A stretch of 9,556 nt of DNA from Candidatus Zixiibacteriota bacterium (GTDB lineage Bacteria; Zixibacteria; MSB-5A5; GN15; FEB-12): NCBI GenBank assembly GCA_030591625.1, contig JAUVAR010000083.1, forward strand, positions 1 to 9,556, read 5' to 3'. Numbering within the stretch: position 1 is the first letter of the stretch; each line of letters opens with the position of its first letter. Under the pieces are notes generated by a model. That model worked only from the letters and a program-made list of their open reading frames with translations, searched no databases and was not told the origin of the DNA. A program made the position numbers and the translations under genes. This document shows positions 1 through 6,404 of the stretch, piece by piece.

Positions 1-838
1 CGTTACTGCCAGTCATATATTGTTCTGTGACAAGCCGGTCGATAGACAATAGTTTACGATTTACTTCGCTGATTCTCATAGCTGCTGATTCGATTCTTTT
101 AAGACGCGCCTGAGTTTTTTGATTAGAATCGGAAAGCTGCATGAGCATGCATTGTACATTTCCTACAATAACTGCCAATGGATTATTGATCTCATGGTTG
201 ATCGAGACAGATAGTTCACCAACTACTTCCAATTTTTCGGCAGCGATAATTTTATCCTGCGCAACCTTTAGTTCCTGGTGGGCGCGGTGCAATTCTTCAT
301 TATGATTTTTTATTGTGGTCTCAAAATTCATTCGTTCAATAGAGATTGCAAATTGATCTGCAACAATAGACATTAACTTAACATGTTCATCTTTGAGGAA
401 CCCCGGTGTATATGAACCAATATTCAGGACTCCAATGACATCTTTTTCTACCAACAAGGGGACTGAGAGAACAGACGCATATTCATTTTCCGGATCGAAA
501 TCTGATTTGTGCGAACGATCTTTAAGAAGTACCGGTTTCTTGTTGCGAGCAGTCATTCCTGCTAATCCATTGCCAGCTTTAAGTTTTAAAATACTCAAAG
601 CTTCAACTTGATCACCAACATTCGCTCTACATTCCATACTTCCACTAGTAGAGTTGGCGAGAAAAAGCGAGGCGCCATCGTATGGGATGATATGGCGAAT
701 CAGTTCCAAAACTTCGCAGTAAGCTTTTTGGCTGTTTTTTGTAGCACTACAACGGGCTGAGATTTCTGCAACCAACGTAATTTTTTCCCAGAATCTGGTA
801 GGTTCTTCTTTGGCTATTTTTATAGTCTTGGTAGTCAC
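1..838 (-). CDS. GAF-domain sensor histidine kinase, 3' part cut by window edge
   Basis: This is a two-component sensor kinase expected to autophosphorylate on histidine and pass the phosphate to a response regulator not seen here. 279 codons are visible without a stop. Residues about 20-170 form a GAF domain (motifs IPYDGASLFL, GNGLAGMTA, SVPLLVEKDVIGVLNIGS). A helical, probably coiled-coil linker follows (about 170-200), then a HisKA dimerisation domain with the H-box SINHEINNPLAVIVGN, phospho-acceptor His215. The ATP-binding domain lies beyond the window edge. No signal peptide or membrane segment is visible, so it is probably a soluble cytoplasmic sensor. The start is GTG at 838-836. It begins 4 bases after the upstream stop, has GGAG 11 bases before it, and the frame holds no ATG between it and an in-frame stop at 892-890. 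It is the last visible gene of the flagellar operon, suggesting control of motility or of flagellar transcription, as NtrB/FlgS/FleS kinases do elsewhere. The ligand is unknown. Confidence 0.9.
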   Translation of the reverse strand, partial: MTTKTIKIAKEEPTRFWEKITLVAEISARCSATKNSQKAYCEVLELIRHIIPYDGASLFLANSTSGSMECRANVGDQVEALSILKLKAGNGLAGMTARNKKPVLLKDRSHKSDFDPENEYASVLSVPLLVEKDVIGVLNIGSYTPGFLKDEHVKLMSIVADQFAISIERMNFETTIKNHNEELHRAHQELKVAQDKIIAAEKLEVVGELSVSINHEINNPLAVIVGNVQCMLMQLSDSNQKTQARLKRIESAAMRISEVNRKLLSIDRLVTEQYMTGSN

Positions 839-842
839 TGCT

Positions 843-1454
843 TTATTTACTCCGCAGTTTCTTAAATACTTTTTTGACCAGTTCCTTTGCTAACGACTGT
901 TCTAATTTTGTAAACAATTGTTCTTTTTCAGAAGCTGGAATTCTCAAACTTGCAACATGCGGATTATCATCTGGCTGAATTTGTGTAGCTGAAGCTGCTT
1001 TGATCTGTTTTGAAAATGGTTCGGCCAGTAAAAGCCTTCCTCTTTGAAGGTCATAAATGCGAAATTCTCCTTCAATAACTCCAACCCGTTTATAACGTTT
1101 TAAGATCAACGGGATACCAAACGCAGAACGTGTTTCAAGACGTTCTTTATCAACCACTACCTGCATAAGATATCTGCTGCCAACTTCTCGACCAAAATCA
1201 ATGAGAGAATCAACATCGTACAATGCTTTTGGAAACGCCGGCATCTGGTCACCAAGGGTTGCTGAAGAGATAACTCTTAGATCGTAGTTACGACTTAGCT
1301 CAACCATAATCAATCTTTCAAGGACTGGCTCTGAATAAGCAAGTTCGGGCTGTTGGACATGCAGAAGGATTTGCCTTGGTGCTGCGTGCACCACACTTGC
1401 AGATACAATCAGAAGTATAACAAGCAACAACTTATAAAGTCTTGTTCTGTTCAT
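843..1454 (-). CDS. Exported periplasmic protein with CsgG/FlgT-like layout
   Basis: A 203-residue protein with a clear Sec signal peptide: basic start (MNRTRLYK), hydrophobic core about 9-21, and a probable cleavage site at VHA/AP (after residue 24). There is no lipobox cysteine, so it should be soluble in the periplasm or peripherally attached. The mature part runs: short strand (QILLHV), helix (VLERLIMVEL), strand (YDLRVIS), helix (LIDFGREVG), strand (RYLMQVVVD), then EGEFRIYDLQRGRLLLAE and a lysine-rich amphipathic C-terminal helix (about 177-202). This order resembles the CsgG/LpoB/FlgT-middle-domain group, where a phrase like 'aRlvDv.tGevl' follows the 'iAreLGaryvv' segment. That is a reading by eye, not a proven match. 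AAGGA lies seven bases before the ATG, and the gene starts 11 bases after the last PilZ gene. Within a flagellar operon, a basal-body accessory role like that of FlgT is a reasonable guess. It could equally be an unrelated envelope protein. Confidence 0.8.
   Translation of the reverse strand: MNRTRLYKLLLVILLIVSASVVHAAPRQILLHVQQPELAYSEPVLERLIMVELSRNYDLRVISSATLGDQMPAFPKALYDVDSLIDFGREVGSRYLMQVVVDKERLETRSAFGIPLILKRYKRVGVIEGEFRIYDLQRGRLLLAEPFSKQIKAASATQIQPDDNPHVASLRIPASEKEQLFTKLEQSLAKELVKKVFKKLRSK
850..853 (-). promoter_or_regulatory. Probable ribosome binding site of the GAF kinase
   Basis: On the minus strand GGAG lies at 853-850, eleven bases before the GTG at 838. The site sits inside the last codons of the preceding gene. 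Spacing is a little long, which together with the GTG start suggests modest, perhaps coupled, translation. Confidence 0.4.
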
Positions 1455-1465
1455 AATTAAATCCT

Positions 1466-1981
1466 TCAGGCAGAATTTTTCTTGTGGCAGATAAATTTTT
1501 CGAGCACGGTCCGTACTGATTCATCGAAAGCTTTGAATGTATCTGGAATCAGATCAATTTCTGCCTGTGAAAATATATCAGACAATTGTTCACGAGTAAT
1601 AAATTGTATGCCTGTAATACAACCTTCAGGAGACGAATCAACTCTTTTCACAAGACCCAATACATCGTCAACTGACTCAGTATCCTGCATCACAAAACGC
1701 ATTGCAACGACATCACCATTGCCAATCGCTTCGTTGAGATCAACAAGCACACCGCCTGCAGAGATATTCAAAATAAGTCCTTGAACAACTCGTTCTTCAC
1801 CTTCTGGCCAGAAACCGCCATTGTTATCTCTGAGAGTTTGCAGTGACATTGGTGCCGAGATATTCAGGCGGATAAATTTACGCTGTTGTTTCTCTTCAAT
1901 CTTAAATGGACCACGTACCCCGGATATCTCTTCCACAGTTTCAACTTCATTTACAAATTTTGTTCTTTCAGTTGGTTTCAT
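1466..1981 (-). CDS. PilZ-domain protein C (short form)
   Basis: A 171-residue soluble protein built around one PilZ domain, a receptor for cyclic di-GMP. Both ligand-binding motifs are intact: RxxxR as RKFIR at residues 34-38 and [D/N]xSxxG as NISAGG at 72-77, followed by a beta-barrel ending in GIQF (124-127). About 30 residues precede the domain, too few for the YcgR-type N-terminal domain found in its two neighbours. After the barrel comes a tail of about 40 residues with IPDTFKAF (about 145-152), matching tails in the other two PilZ proteins and pointing to tandem duplication. It starts 10 bases after the preceding PilZ gene, with a strong AGGAG that overlaps that gene's stop. It probably changes partner binding, such as to motor, export or polysaccharide proteins, when c-di-GMP rises. 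The partner cannot be read from sequence. Confidence 0.92.
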   Translation of the reverse strand: MKPTERTKFVNEVETVEEISGVRGPFKIEEKQQRKFIRLNISAPMSLQTLRDNNGGFWPEGEERVVQGLILNISAGGVLVDLNEAIGNGDVVAMRFVMQDTESVDDVLGLVKRVDSSPEGCITGIQFITREQLSDIFSQAEIDLIPDTFKAFDESVRTVLEKFICHKKNSA

Positions 1982-1988
1982 TAGAAAG

Positions 1989-1993
1989 CTCCT
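1989..1993 (-). promoter_or_regulatory. Strong ribosome binding site of PilZ protein C, overlapping upstream stop
   Basis: AGGAG at 1993-1989 on the minus strand lies seven bases before the ATG at 1981 and shares bases with the TAG stop (1994-1992) of the upstream PilZ gene. This fixes the start and suggests that the two genes are translated together. Confidence 0.65.
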
Positions 1994-2756
1994 ATCTTAT
2001 TCTAATTCTATTTTCATTCATAGTAAGTTTTTGTTTACGGTTTAGTTTATTACGACGATTATTCGTGTATTCAAATACTGATTGAGGAAGAGAATTGCGT
2101 CTCTTGGCAGAGAATAATTTGCGACTTTCCTCTTCAACTACAAACTCTACTCCGGCGTTAAACAGGCCTCCGTCCATACGATGACAATAACAAATCTTCC
2201 CCAACACCATTGAAGGGAGTAACGGTTCATTCCATTCAACTGCTATCAAGAGATGGACACCTTTTTCAACTAAGCCTGGCATAGTTACAAGCATCCCTCC
2301 ACTTGAGAGGTCAATACTTTCGGTTGCAATCCACTTGAGGCTCGCAAGTTTTTTAATGTCGTATGAAGTCATCGGATAAGGCGCTATGTTCACAGGTTTC
2401 TTCAATGGCAATCGCTCGAATCTTCTTCGTGCTAAGGGAGTAACATACTCTTCGAGCACAAAAGTACTGGACCCACCAAGATTTTTTCGAAGTTCTGCTT
2501 TGGCCGAGAGATGCTGTCCCTTGTTTATAAATTGCAGGACAACTTTTTGTTGGTTTACCATATTACGAAACAGATTTGAAAATTCACCCGATTCTACCGA
2601 GATACGACCAGGCTGTGCGGAAACAACTTTTGCTGAAAGTGCTCGTCCGGGAAATTGAGAAGAATAAACAATTATTTCTGTCCCCACCAACAGAGCAAGA
2701 TTTATTCCTTCTGTTTGCAAACGAGTTGACATTGTATCATTTTTGGTTTGCATCAT
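1992..2756 (-). CDS. YcgR-like PilZ protein B
   Basis: A 254-residue protein with a YcgR-type layout. An N-terminal beta-rich region (about 18-105, beginning NLALLVGTEIIVYSS) is followed by a C-terminal PilZ domain. The c-di-GMP motifs are intact: RxxxR as RRFER at 111-115 and DxSxxG as DLSSGG at 149-154, with the barrel ending GVEFV (202-206). YcgR-family proteins slow or bias the flagellar motor when loaded with c-di-GMP, so a brake-like or other motility-control role is likely. After the PilZ domain there is a tail with SLPQSVFEY (about 222-230) and then a very basic end (NNRRNKLNRKQK). The ATG at 2756 overlaps the stop of the upstream PilZ gene by four bases (ATGA) and has a GAGGGG run just before it. 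A second ATG follows directly at 2753, and Met9 is another possible start. The overlap indicates translational coupling. Confidence 0.92.
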   Translation of the reverse strand: MMQTKNDTMSTRLQTEGINLALLVGTEIIVYSSQFPGRALSAKVVSAQPGRISVESGEFSNLFRNMVNQQKVVLQFINKGQHLSAKAELRKNLGGSSTFVLEEYVTPLARRRFERLPLKKPVNIAPYPMTSYDIKKLASLKWIATESIDLSSGGMLVTMPGLVEKGVHLLIAVEWNEPLLPSMVLGKICYCHRMDGGLFNAGVEFVVEEESRKLFSAKRRNSLPQSVFEYTNNRRNKLNRKQKLTMNENRIRIR

Positions 2757-3502
2757 AGCGCCCCTCTGCGACGCATCTCTATCTGCTCGGCGAAGATGAT
2801 TGTAACGAGATGTTCCTGGACGGGATGGCTAAACTCTTTAAGCGTCTTGGGCAGACGGCTCAATGTTTCGACATCGAGATGTTTTTTTAAGTTTTCTGCA
2901 CAAATGAATTCAACCCCGGCAATAATTTGATTATTCATTTCAAATGTACGTCTGCAAATTGCAGCTACTTCTGTTGTCAATTTATGATTTTTGAAAAATT
3001 CAAGTCTTAGAATTACCAAGGTATTTTGATCAATTTTGTTATCTGTGGCGAAGGCTGCTCCACCTCCACTTATATTATGGCAAGTCGTTTTATTCCATTC
3101 AAGCACATCTTCCCAGTCTTCCCATTCCGTCATAGGTTTGATGAGGGCATACTCAACACTGGTTTTAGCATCAATTCTAACAAACCTGCGACGTTGCATC
3201 CGTCTTATTCTACGAGGTGGCGAAAGGAACATCTGTCGTTCACGACCACTATTCAGATTTTTAATTTTTGAAGTAAAACAATAGGCTGCATCTTCACGAG
3301 TGAATTGCACTTCGACATCCGCACCTTCTCTTAACCGAGTAGATCCACCAACAAAAATCGGATCCGATATAATTAGACCACCGTTAATAAAGTCTTCAAT
3401 ACGAGCCTCATACGCCCCGGGAGCATCTTCTCCTCCAGTCACTAACTGGATTTTCTCCCATGGTTTGAAAAGCTCTTCTACATTATGTTTAGTCGATCGC
3501 AT
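2753..3502 (-). CDS. YcgR-like PilZ protein A
   Basis: A protein of about 249 residues from the ATG at 3502-3500. An in-frame TTG directly before it (3505-3503) would add one residue but is the weaker choice. The N-terminal part (about 12-95) is beta-rich and resembles the YcgR N-terminal domain. It is followed by a basic linker (PPRRIRRMQRRRFVRID) that carries the RxxxR motif RRFVR (106-110 counting from the TTG). The second motif is NISGGG (144-149), and the barrel ends GVEFI (197-201). Both c-di-GMP motifs are therefore complete. The stretch between the two motifs is rich in tryptophan and acidic residues (EWEDWEDVLEW), a feature not shared with its neighbours. The tail has SRLPKTLKEF (about 216-225) and then a helix, parallel to the other two PilZ proteins. 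It starts about 20 bases after the DUF2225 gene and is coupled by a four-base overlap to PilZ protein B. It probably relays c-di-GMP to the motor or another surface machine. Confidence 0.92.
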   Translation of the reverse strand: MRSTKHNVEELFKPWEKIQLVTGGEDAPGAYEARIEDFINGGLIISDPIFVGGSTRLREGADVEVQFTREDAAYCFTSKIKNLNSGRERQMFLSPPRRIRRMQRRRFVRIDAKTSVEYALIKPMTEWEDWEDVLEWNKTTCHNISGGGAAFATDNKIDQNTLVILRLEFFKNHKLTTEVAAICRRTFEMNNQIIAGVEFICAENLKKHLDVETLSRLPKTLKEFSHPVQEHLVTIIFAEQIEMRRRGAL

Positions 3503-3522
3503 CAAAAATGATTTCCGTTTTT

Positions 3523-4704
3523 TTATCCTTGAGCGTTAGCTGCTGCAAGATTTATTCGACCCTGCTCAATTGCGAGTTCGAGAATTTTTCTTGCTAACAC
3601 CGTGCGCGATTTGTCATTTCTGTTTTTGTAGATAAAGTCCTGACCAGCCTTAATTGTGCTGGTAAAGAATTGCCTTGCCTGATCATAATCACCGGTTCTG
3701 CGTGATAACTCAGCTATCAAGTAAGAGGCCTGTATCTGTTGTGGTCCAGCCGAGATATCACGACCCGACTCAAATGCTTTCTTGTAATGGAAAATAGCTT
3801 TTTGAAGGGCAGCAATTTCAGATTCAGCCACATCATTCCAAACAGAATGTAATTGTGCCAGGAATGCTTCAAAGGAAGGAGCGCCGCCAAACGATTGACC
3901 GTCTGATCCATCGTCATCACCCAGAGTCTGACGGCGATAATCACTAACCGTATCACCAATTTTCAACAATTCATTTCTGTCGATTTCAAAACTGGAAACC
4001 AGCTCATCAATGCCTTCATCCAGTCTATCCCGATAATTCAACATTTTAGATTTTATGTCAGCACTTACCTGATCAGTTTCGAAATGCGTCTTGAGGAATT
4101 TTCTGAATACATCAACTTCTGAGTCGATCGTATCCATCACTTGTGAAAGCATACCGTATTTTGCATCAAGTTCATGCATCATACCCTTAAGGTGCAATCT
4201 CTGCGGGTTTTCACCTTTTTGAAGATCACGGAACAACCATCCGATGCGCAGATAAAATCTGCCAAGATCAAGATTGCTTGGATGTTCGGCTGCTGATTCA
4301 TCAAATACTGCCAACAACAGTTTTAGAATTGCTGATTCGTTTGGTGCAGCATGGATATCTATCGCTTCGCCGATTCTCTTGATAACTGAGTCGGCGGTGG
4401 AAAGCTGTTCAAGATGTTTTTCTTTTACATGCTTGAGACGATATGTCCTGAAATCATTATCCTTCTTCCATTCCTTGAACTTTGGAGTCAGCTCACGCGT
4501 GTAGAAACAGTTAGTGCACGTGGCGGTAAAGAATGCCAGAGGGTTATAGGCCTGGTATCTCGGAACACGCCAGTGGATTTCAAGTGGACAAAAGTCAGTG
4601 TCTCGTCCGTCCTCGGTAAATGCACCTACTCGGATCATTTCAAATTCGTTGATCGTTTTGCAGATTGGGCATTCAATCTTCTGTGAAAGGAATGGGTTAT
4701 CCAT
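3523..4704 (-). CDS. DUF2225 zinc-ribbon/TPR-like protein with internal insertion
   Basis: A 393-residue protein of the DUF2225 family, whose function is not established. The N-terminus carries two cysteine pairs, CPIC (12-15) and CTNC (63-66), which should hold one zinc ion. Between them lie GRDTDFCP and a segment rich in aromatic residues, typical of the family. A helical part follows: GRFYLRIGWLFRD (148-160) and, much later, a TPR-like hairpin ASYLIAELSRRTGDYDQARQ (326-345). In usual family members of roughly 230 residues these helical blocks are close together. Here about 100 residues (roughly 187-290), including an acidic glycine-rich stretch LGDDDGSDGQSFGG, separate them. No signal peptide or membrane segment is seen, so the protein is cytoplasmic. 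The ATG at 4704 is needed to keep the first cysteine pair. GGAG lies about 12 bases upstream, rather far. It sits 19 bases after the SwrB-like gene. TPR-like repeats suggest a scaffold or adaptor. Confidence 0.82.
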   Translation of the reverse strand: MDNPFLSQKIECPICKTINEFEMIRVGAFTEDGRDTDFCPLEIHWRVPRYQAYNPLAFFTATCTNCFYTRELTPKFKEWKKDNDFRTYRLKHVKEKHLEQLSTADSVIKRIGEAIDIHAAPNESAILKLLLAVFDESAAEHPSNLDLGRFYLRIGWLFRDLQKGENPQRLHLKGMMHELDAKYGMLSQVMDTIDSEVDVFRKFLKTHFETDQVSADIKSKMLNYRDRLDEGIDELVSSFEIDRNELLKIGDTVSDYRRQTLGDDDGSDGQSFGGAPSFEAFLAQLHSVWNDVAESEIAALQKAIFHYKKAFESGRDISAGPQQIQASYLIAELSRRTGDYDQARQFFTSTIKAGQDFIYKNRNDKSRTVLARKILELAIEQGRINLAAANAQG

Positions 4705-4723
4705 AGCTTCGTATATCTCCAGA

Positions 4724-5170
4724 TCAGATATTATTACTCTGTTTAATTAAGGCGAGCTCACCATCCGAAATTGGCAGGGTCGCTTTCACCTGATTATCAT
4801 TTACACCATTTTTTATCATTTGCCGAGCGATCCGTACAATATCCTGTCGATCTCTCCGGTTTGATGATGGTTCTATTACTGTCGGTATTTTCTCACGTTG
4901 TGATTGCGACACAGGCTCTACTGGTGATGCCAGATTTAAGAACTGAACATTCTGTGCCGGTTTTCTTGGTTCAGGTTTTTGAATGTTTAGTGGTTGGTTT
5001 GTAATATTTAGATTTGCCGCTGTTGTGTTAACGGCAGCTTCTTTTTTATTCCGATTAGTCCATGCTGTGTGAATCAGCATCCAGAACATTCCTGCAGCTA
5101 AGTAGCCGATCAGATTTAATCCGATATCTATTGATTGTTCACTTATTAAATCGATATTGAAAACTTCCAT
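4724..5170 (-). CDS. Membrane-anchored SwrB/DUF6115/DUF2802-like flagellar protein
   Basis: A 148-residue protein with three visible parts. The first is one membrane segment near the N-terminus (about 15-36, IGLNLIGYLAAGMFWMLIHT). The second is a long, probably disordered, Asn/Pro/Gln-rich linker (about 45-105). The third is a small helical C-terminal module (109-145) reading IVRIARQMIKNGVNDNQVKA and then ISDGELALIKQ. The last part matches the pattern 'A..l...G.s...ia..l.is.gE..Li' seen at the C-terminus of DUF6115, SwrB-type and DUF2802 proteins, which lie just after the flagellar sigma factor in Firmicutes and near fliA in Gammaproteobacteria. In Bacillus subtilis, SwrB promotes activation of the flagellar type III export apparatus. 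Position and layout both agree, so a similar role is inferred here. Segment and charge order (basic TNRNKK after the membrane segment) place the C-terminus in the cytoplasm. A good AAGGA lies seven bases before the ATG. Confidence 0.75.
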   Translation of the reverse strand: MEVFNIDLISEQSIDIGLNLIGYLAAGMFWMLIHTAWTNRNKKEAAVNTTAANLNITNQPLNIQKPEPRKPAQNVQFLNLASPVEPVSQSQREKIPTVIEPSSNRRDRQDIVRIARQMIKNGVNDNQVKATLPISDGELALIKQSNNI

Positions 5171-5196
5171 GTTTATTTCCTTCCCATCAACGACTC

Positions 5197-5499
5197 TCAG
5201 GCCTTTAGATCGACGTGGCCTGTAGATTCACTGTCGGTTGATATTTCTTCTTTCTTTTCATCCAATGTTTGTTCATCATCTTTTTCTTCGGCATCATTGC
5301 TTTGACTATTTTCACTATTGCTGTTCAGAATCAGTTCATCTTTACGATTCTTCTTTTTCTTTTTCTCTAGTTCTTCTTCGAGCTTTTCTTTGTTGGCTCG
5401 TGACTTTCTTTGCTTCTCCCGCTCTGTTTCCAGGGTGGGATTTATCCTTTCGCCGGGTTGAACGGCAACAGACATTGAGGCATCGTGTTCATGATCCAT
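5197..5499 (-). CDS. Small, highly charged disordered/coiled protein of unknown function
   Basis: A 100-residue protein whose family I do not recognise. Residues about 22-56 form a strongly charged, probably helical or coiled segment ending in a lysine run (LEEELEKKKKKNRKDE). The remainder (about 57-95) is Ser/Asn/Glu/Asp-rich and probably disordered. There is no cysteine, tryptophan, phenylalanine or tyrosine, no membrane segment and no signal peptide. It is likely real: a strong GGAGAG lies six bases before the ATG, and it fits neatly between fliA (28-base gap) and the SwrB-like gene (26-base gap) on the operon strand. It occupies a place where an anti-sigma factor or an export chaperone might be expected, but it shows no FlgM-type C-terminal helices. 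The low-complexity composition makes homology hard to judge. Confidence 0.7.
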   Translation of the reverse strand: MDHEHDASMSVAVQPGERINPTLETEREKQRKSRANKEKLEEELEKKKKKNRKDELILNSNSENSQSNDAEEKDDEQTLDEKKEEISTDSESTGHVDLKA

Positions 5500-5527
5500 A
5501 AGACACTCTCCACGGAACTGGCTTTCC

Positions 5528-6397
5528 TTAGCCTGTCAGAGCAAATTTCTCTCTGACCATGTTCCTTAGTTTCATGACTCCTCTGGTATGAATCTGCGAA
5601 ACTCGCGATTCTGAGATTGTCATTACTTCGCCAATCTCTTTGAGGGTCAATTCTTCAAAATAATAAAGGGCAATAACGAGTTTTTCCTGTTCGGTGAGAC
5701 GATCCATCGCCACAACGAGGAACGACCTTAATTCACCCTTCTCTATTTCTGCCAACACACTCAGCTCGTCACGGTCAGTAACCGTTTCAATACGGGGGAC
5801 CTGTCGGTTGTCATCTTCGGGATAGATAACTTCGTCAAGCGAGATCATATTGGTGCTTGAGACATCATCAATTGCGAGATGTAATTCGCGATCAGTCATA
5901 TTTAAGTGCTTTGCCAATTCTCTTTTCTCGGGTGCGCGACCATGGACGTTTACTAATTCCGAAGTAGCGCGATCTATTTCGCGTGAGCGTGCTCGGGTTG
6001 ATCTCGGTACCCAATCAAGGGCACGAAGTTCATCTAAGATTGCTCCACGAATACGTGGTACTGCATACGTTTCAAATTTGACACCACGATCGTGATCGAA
6101 ATGTCCAAAAGCTTCAATCAAGCCAATCACTCCAGTATTAATCAGATCAGTCAATTCAACTGAGCGAGGAAAGCCCATAGCCATTCGAGTTGCAACGTTC
6201 TTCACGAGCGGAATGTATTTGTTCAGAAGAACCTGTCTTGATTCTTCGGTCCCGTAACGTTGATAACGCACCCAATCGTGTCTCGAGACATCCCATTTTT
6301 TGCGTCTCGGTTTTACTTCCGGTACAGGTGGCGTTTTTTCGCTCACTTTAGTTTTTTTCGCTACCTTTTTAGGAGCTTTTTTCAAAGTACTAACCAT
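5528..6397 (-). CDS. fliA: Flagellar RNA polymerase sigma factor, FliA/WhiG (sigma-28) family
   Basis: A 289-residue sigma-70 family factor that directs RNA polymerase to late flagellar genes. Region 2 is clear (about 57-135): NKYIPLVKNVATRM, ELTDLINTGVIGLIEAFGHF and FETYAVPRIRGAILDELRAL followed by DWVPRSTR, which is the FliA/WhiG signature. Region 3 follows (about 136-190). Region 4 (about 233-280) has LTEQEKLVIALYYFEELTL and a helix-turn-helix with KEIGEVMTISESRVSQIHTR. The first 34 residues are unusual: a Lys/Pro-rich, histone-tail-like extension (APKKVAKKTK, later PRRKK) that FliA proteins usually lack. The ATG at 6397 has AGGGA about 11 bases before it, overlapping the end of flhG. There is no downstream in-frame Met before region 2, so the tail appears genuinely translated. 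The flhF-flhG-fliA order supports the flagellar assignment. No flgM is visible in the window. Confidence 0.95.
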   Translation of the reverse strand: MVSTLKKAPKKVAKKTKVSEKTPPVPEVKPRRKKWDVSRHDWVRYQRYGTEESRQVLLNKYIPLVKNVATRMAMGFPRSVELTDLINTGVIGLIEAFGHFDHDRGVKFETYAVPRIRGAILDELRALDWVPRSTRARSREIDRATSELVNVHGRAPEKRELAKHLNMTDRELHLAIDDVSSTNMISLDEVIYPEDDNRQVPRIETVTDRDELSVLAEIEKGELRSFLVVAMDRLTEQEKLVIALYYFEELTLKEIGEVMTISESRVSQIHTRGVMKLRNMVREKFALTG

Positions 6398-6404
6398 TTT
6401 TATG

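Noticed and set aside
1482..1784. 100-codon open frame on the plus strand
   Set aside because: It is antisense to the PilZ C gene, whose motifs are intact; it is Ser/Thr-rich as expected of a shadow frame.
3503..3505. TTG start for PilZ protein A
   Set aside because: An ATG follows immediately in frame and is the more likely initiator; the difference is one residue.
5197..5499. Anti-sigma factor FlgM candidate
   Set aside because: Size and position next to fliA fit, but the C-terminal sigma-binding helices of FlgM are absent and the sequence is only low-complexity charged residues.
5514..5527. Possible hairpin GGAA/TTCC between fliA and the next gene
   Set aside because: The stem is only four base pairs with no U tract, too weak for a terminator or an attenuator.
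5500..5527. Internal sigma-28 or sigma-54 promoter in the widest intergenic gap
   Set aside because: This 28-base gap is too short and shows neither TAAA/GCCGATAA nor TGGCAC/TTGC elements on the minus strand. Scanning the window by eye for GTGCC-type sites (near 3855, 4952 and 8921) gave no correctly spaced partner.
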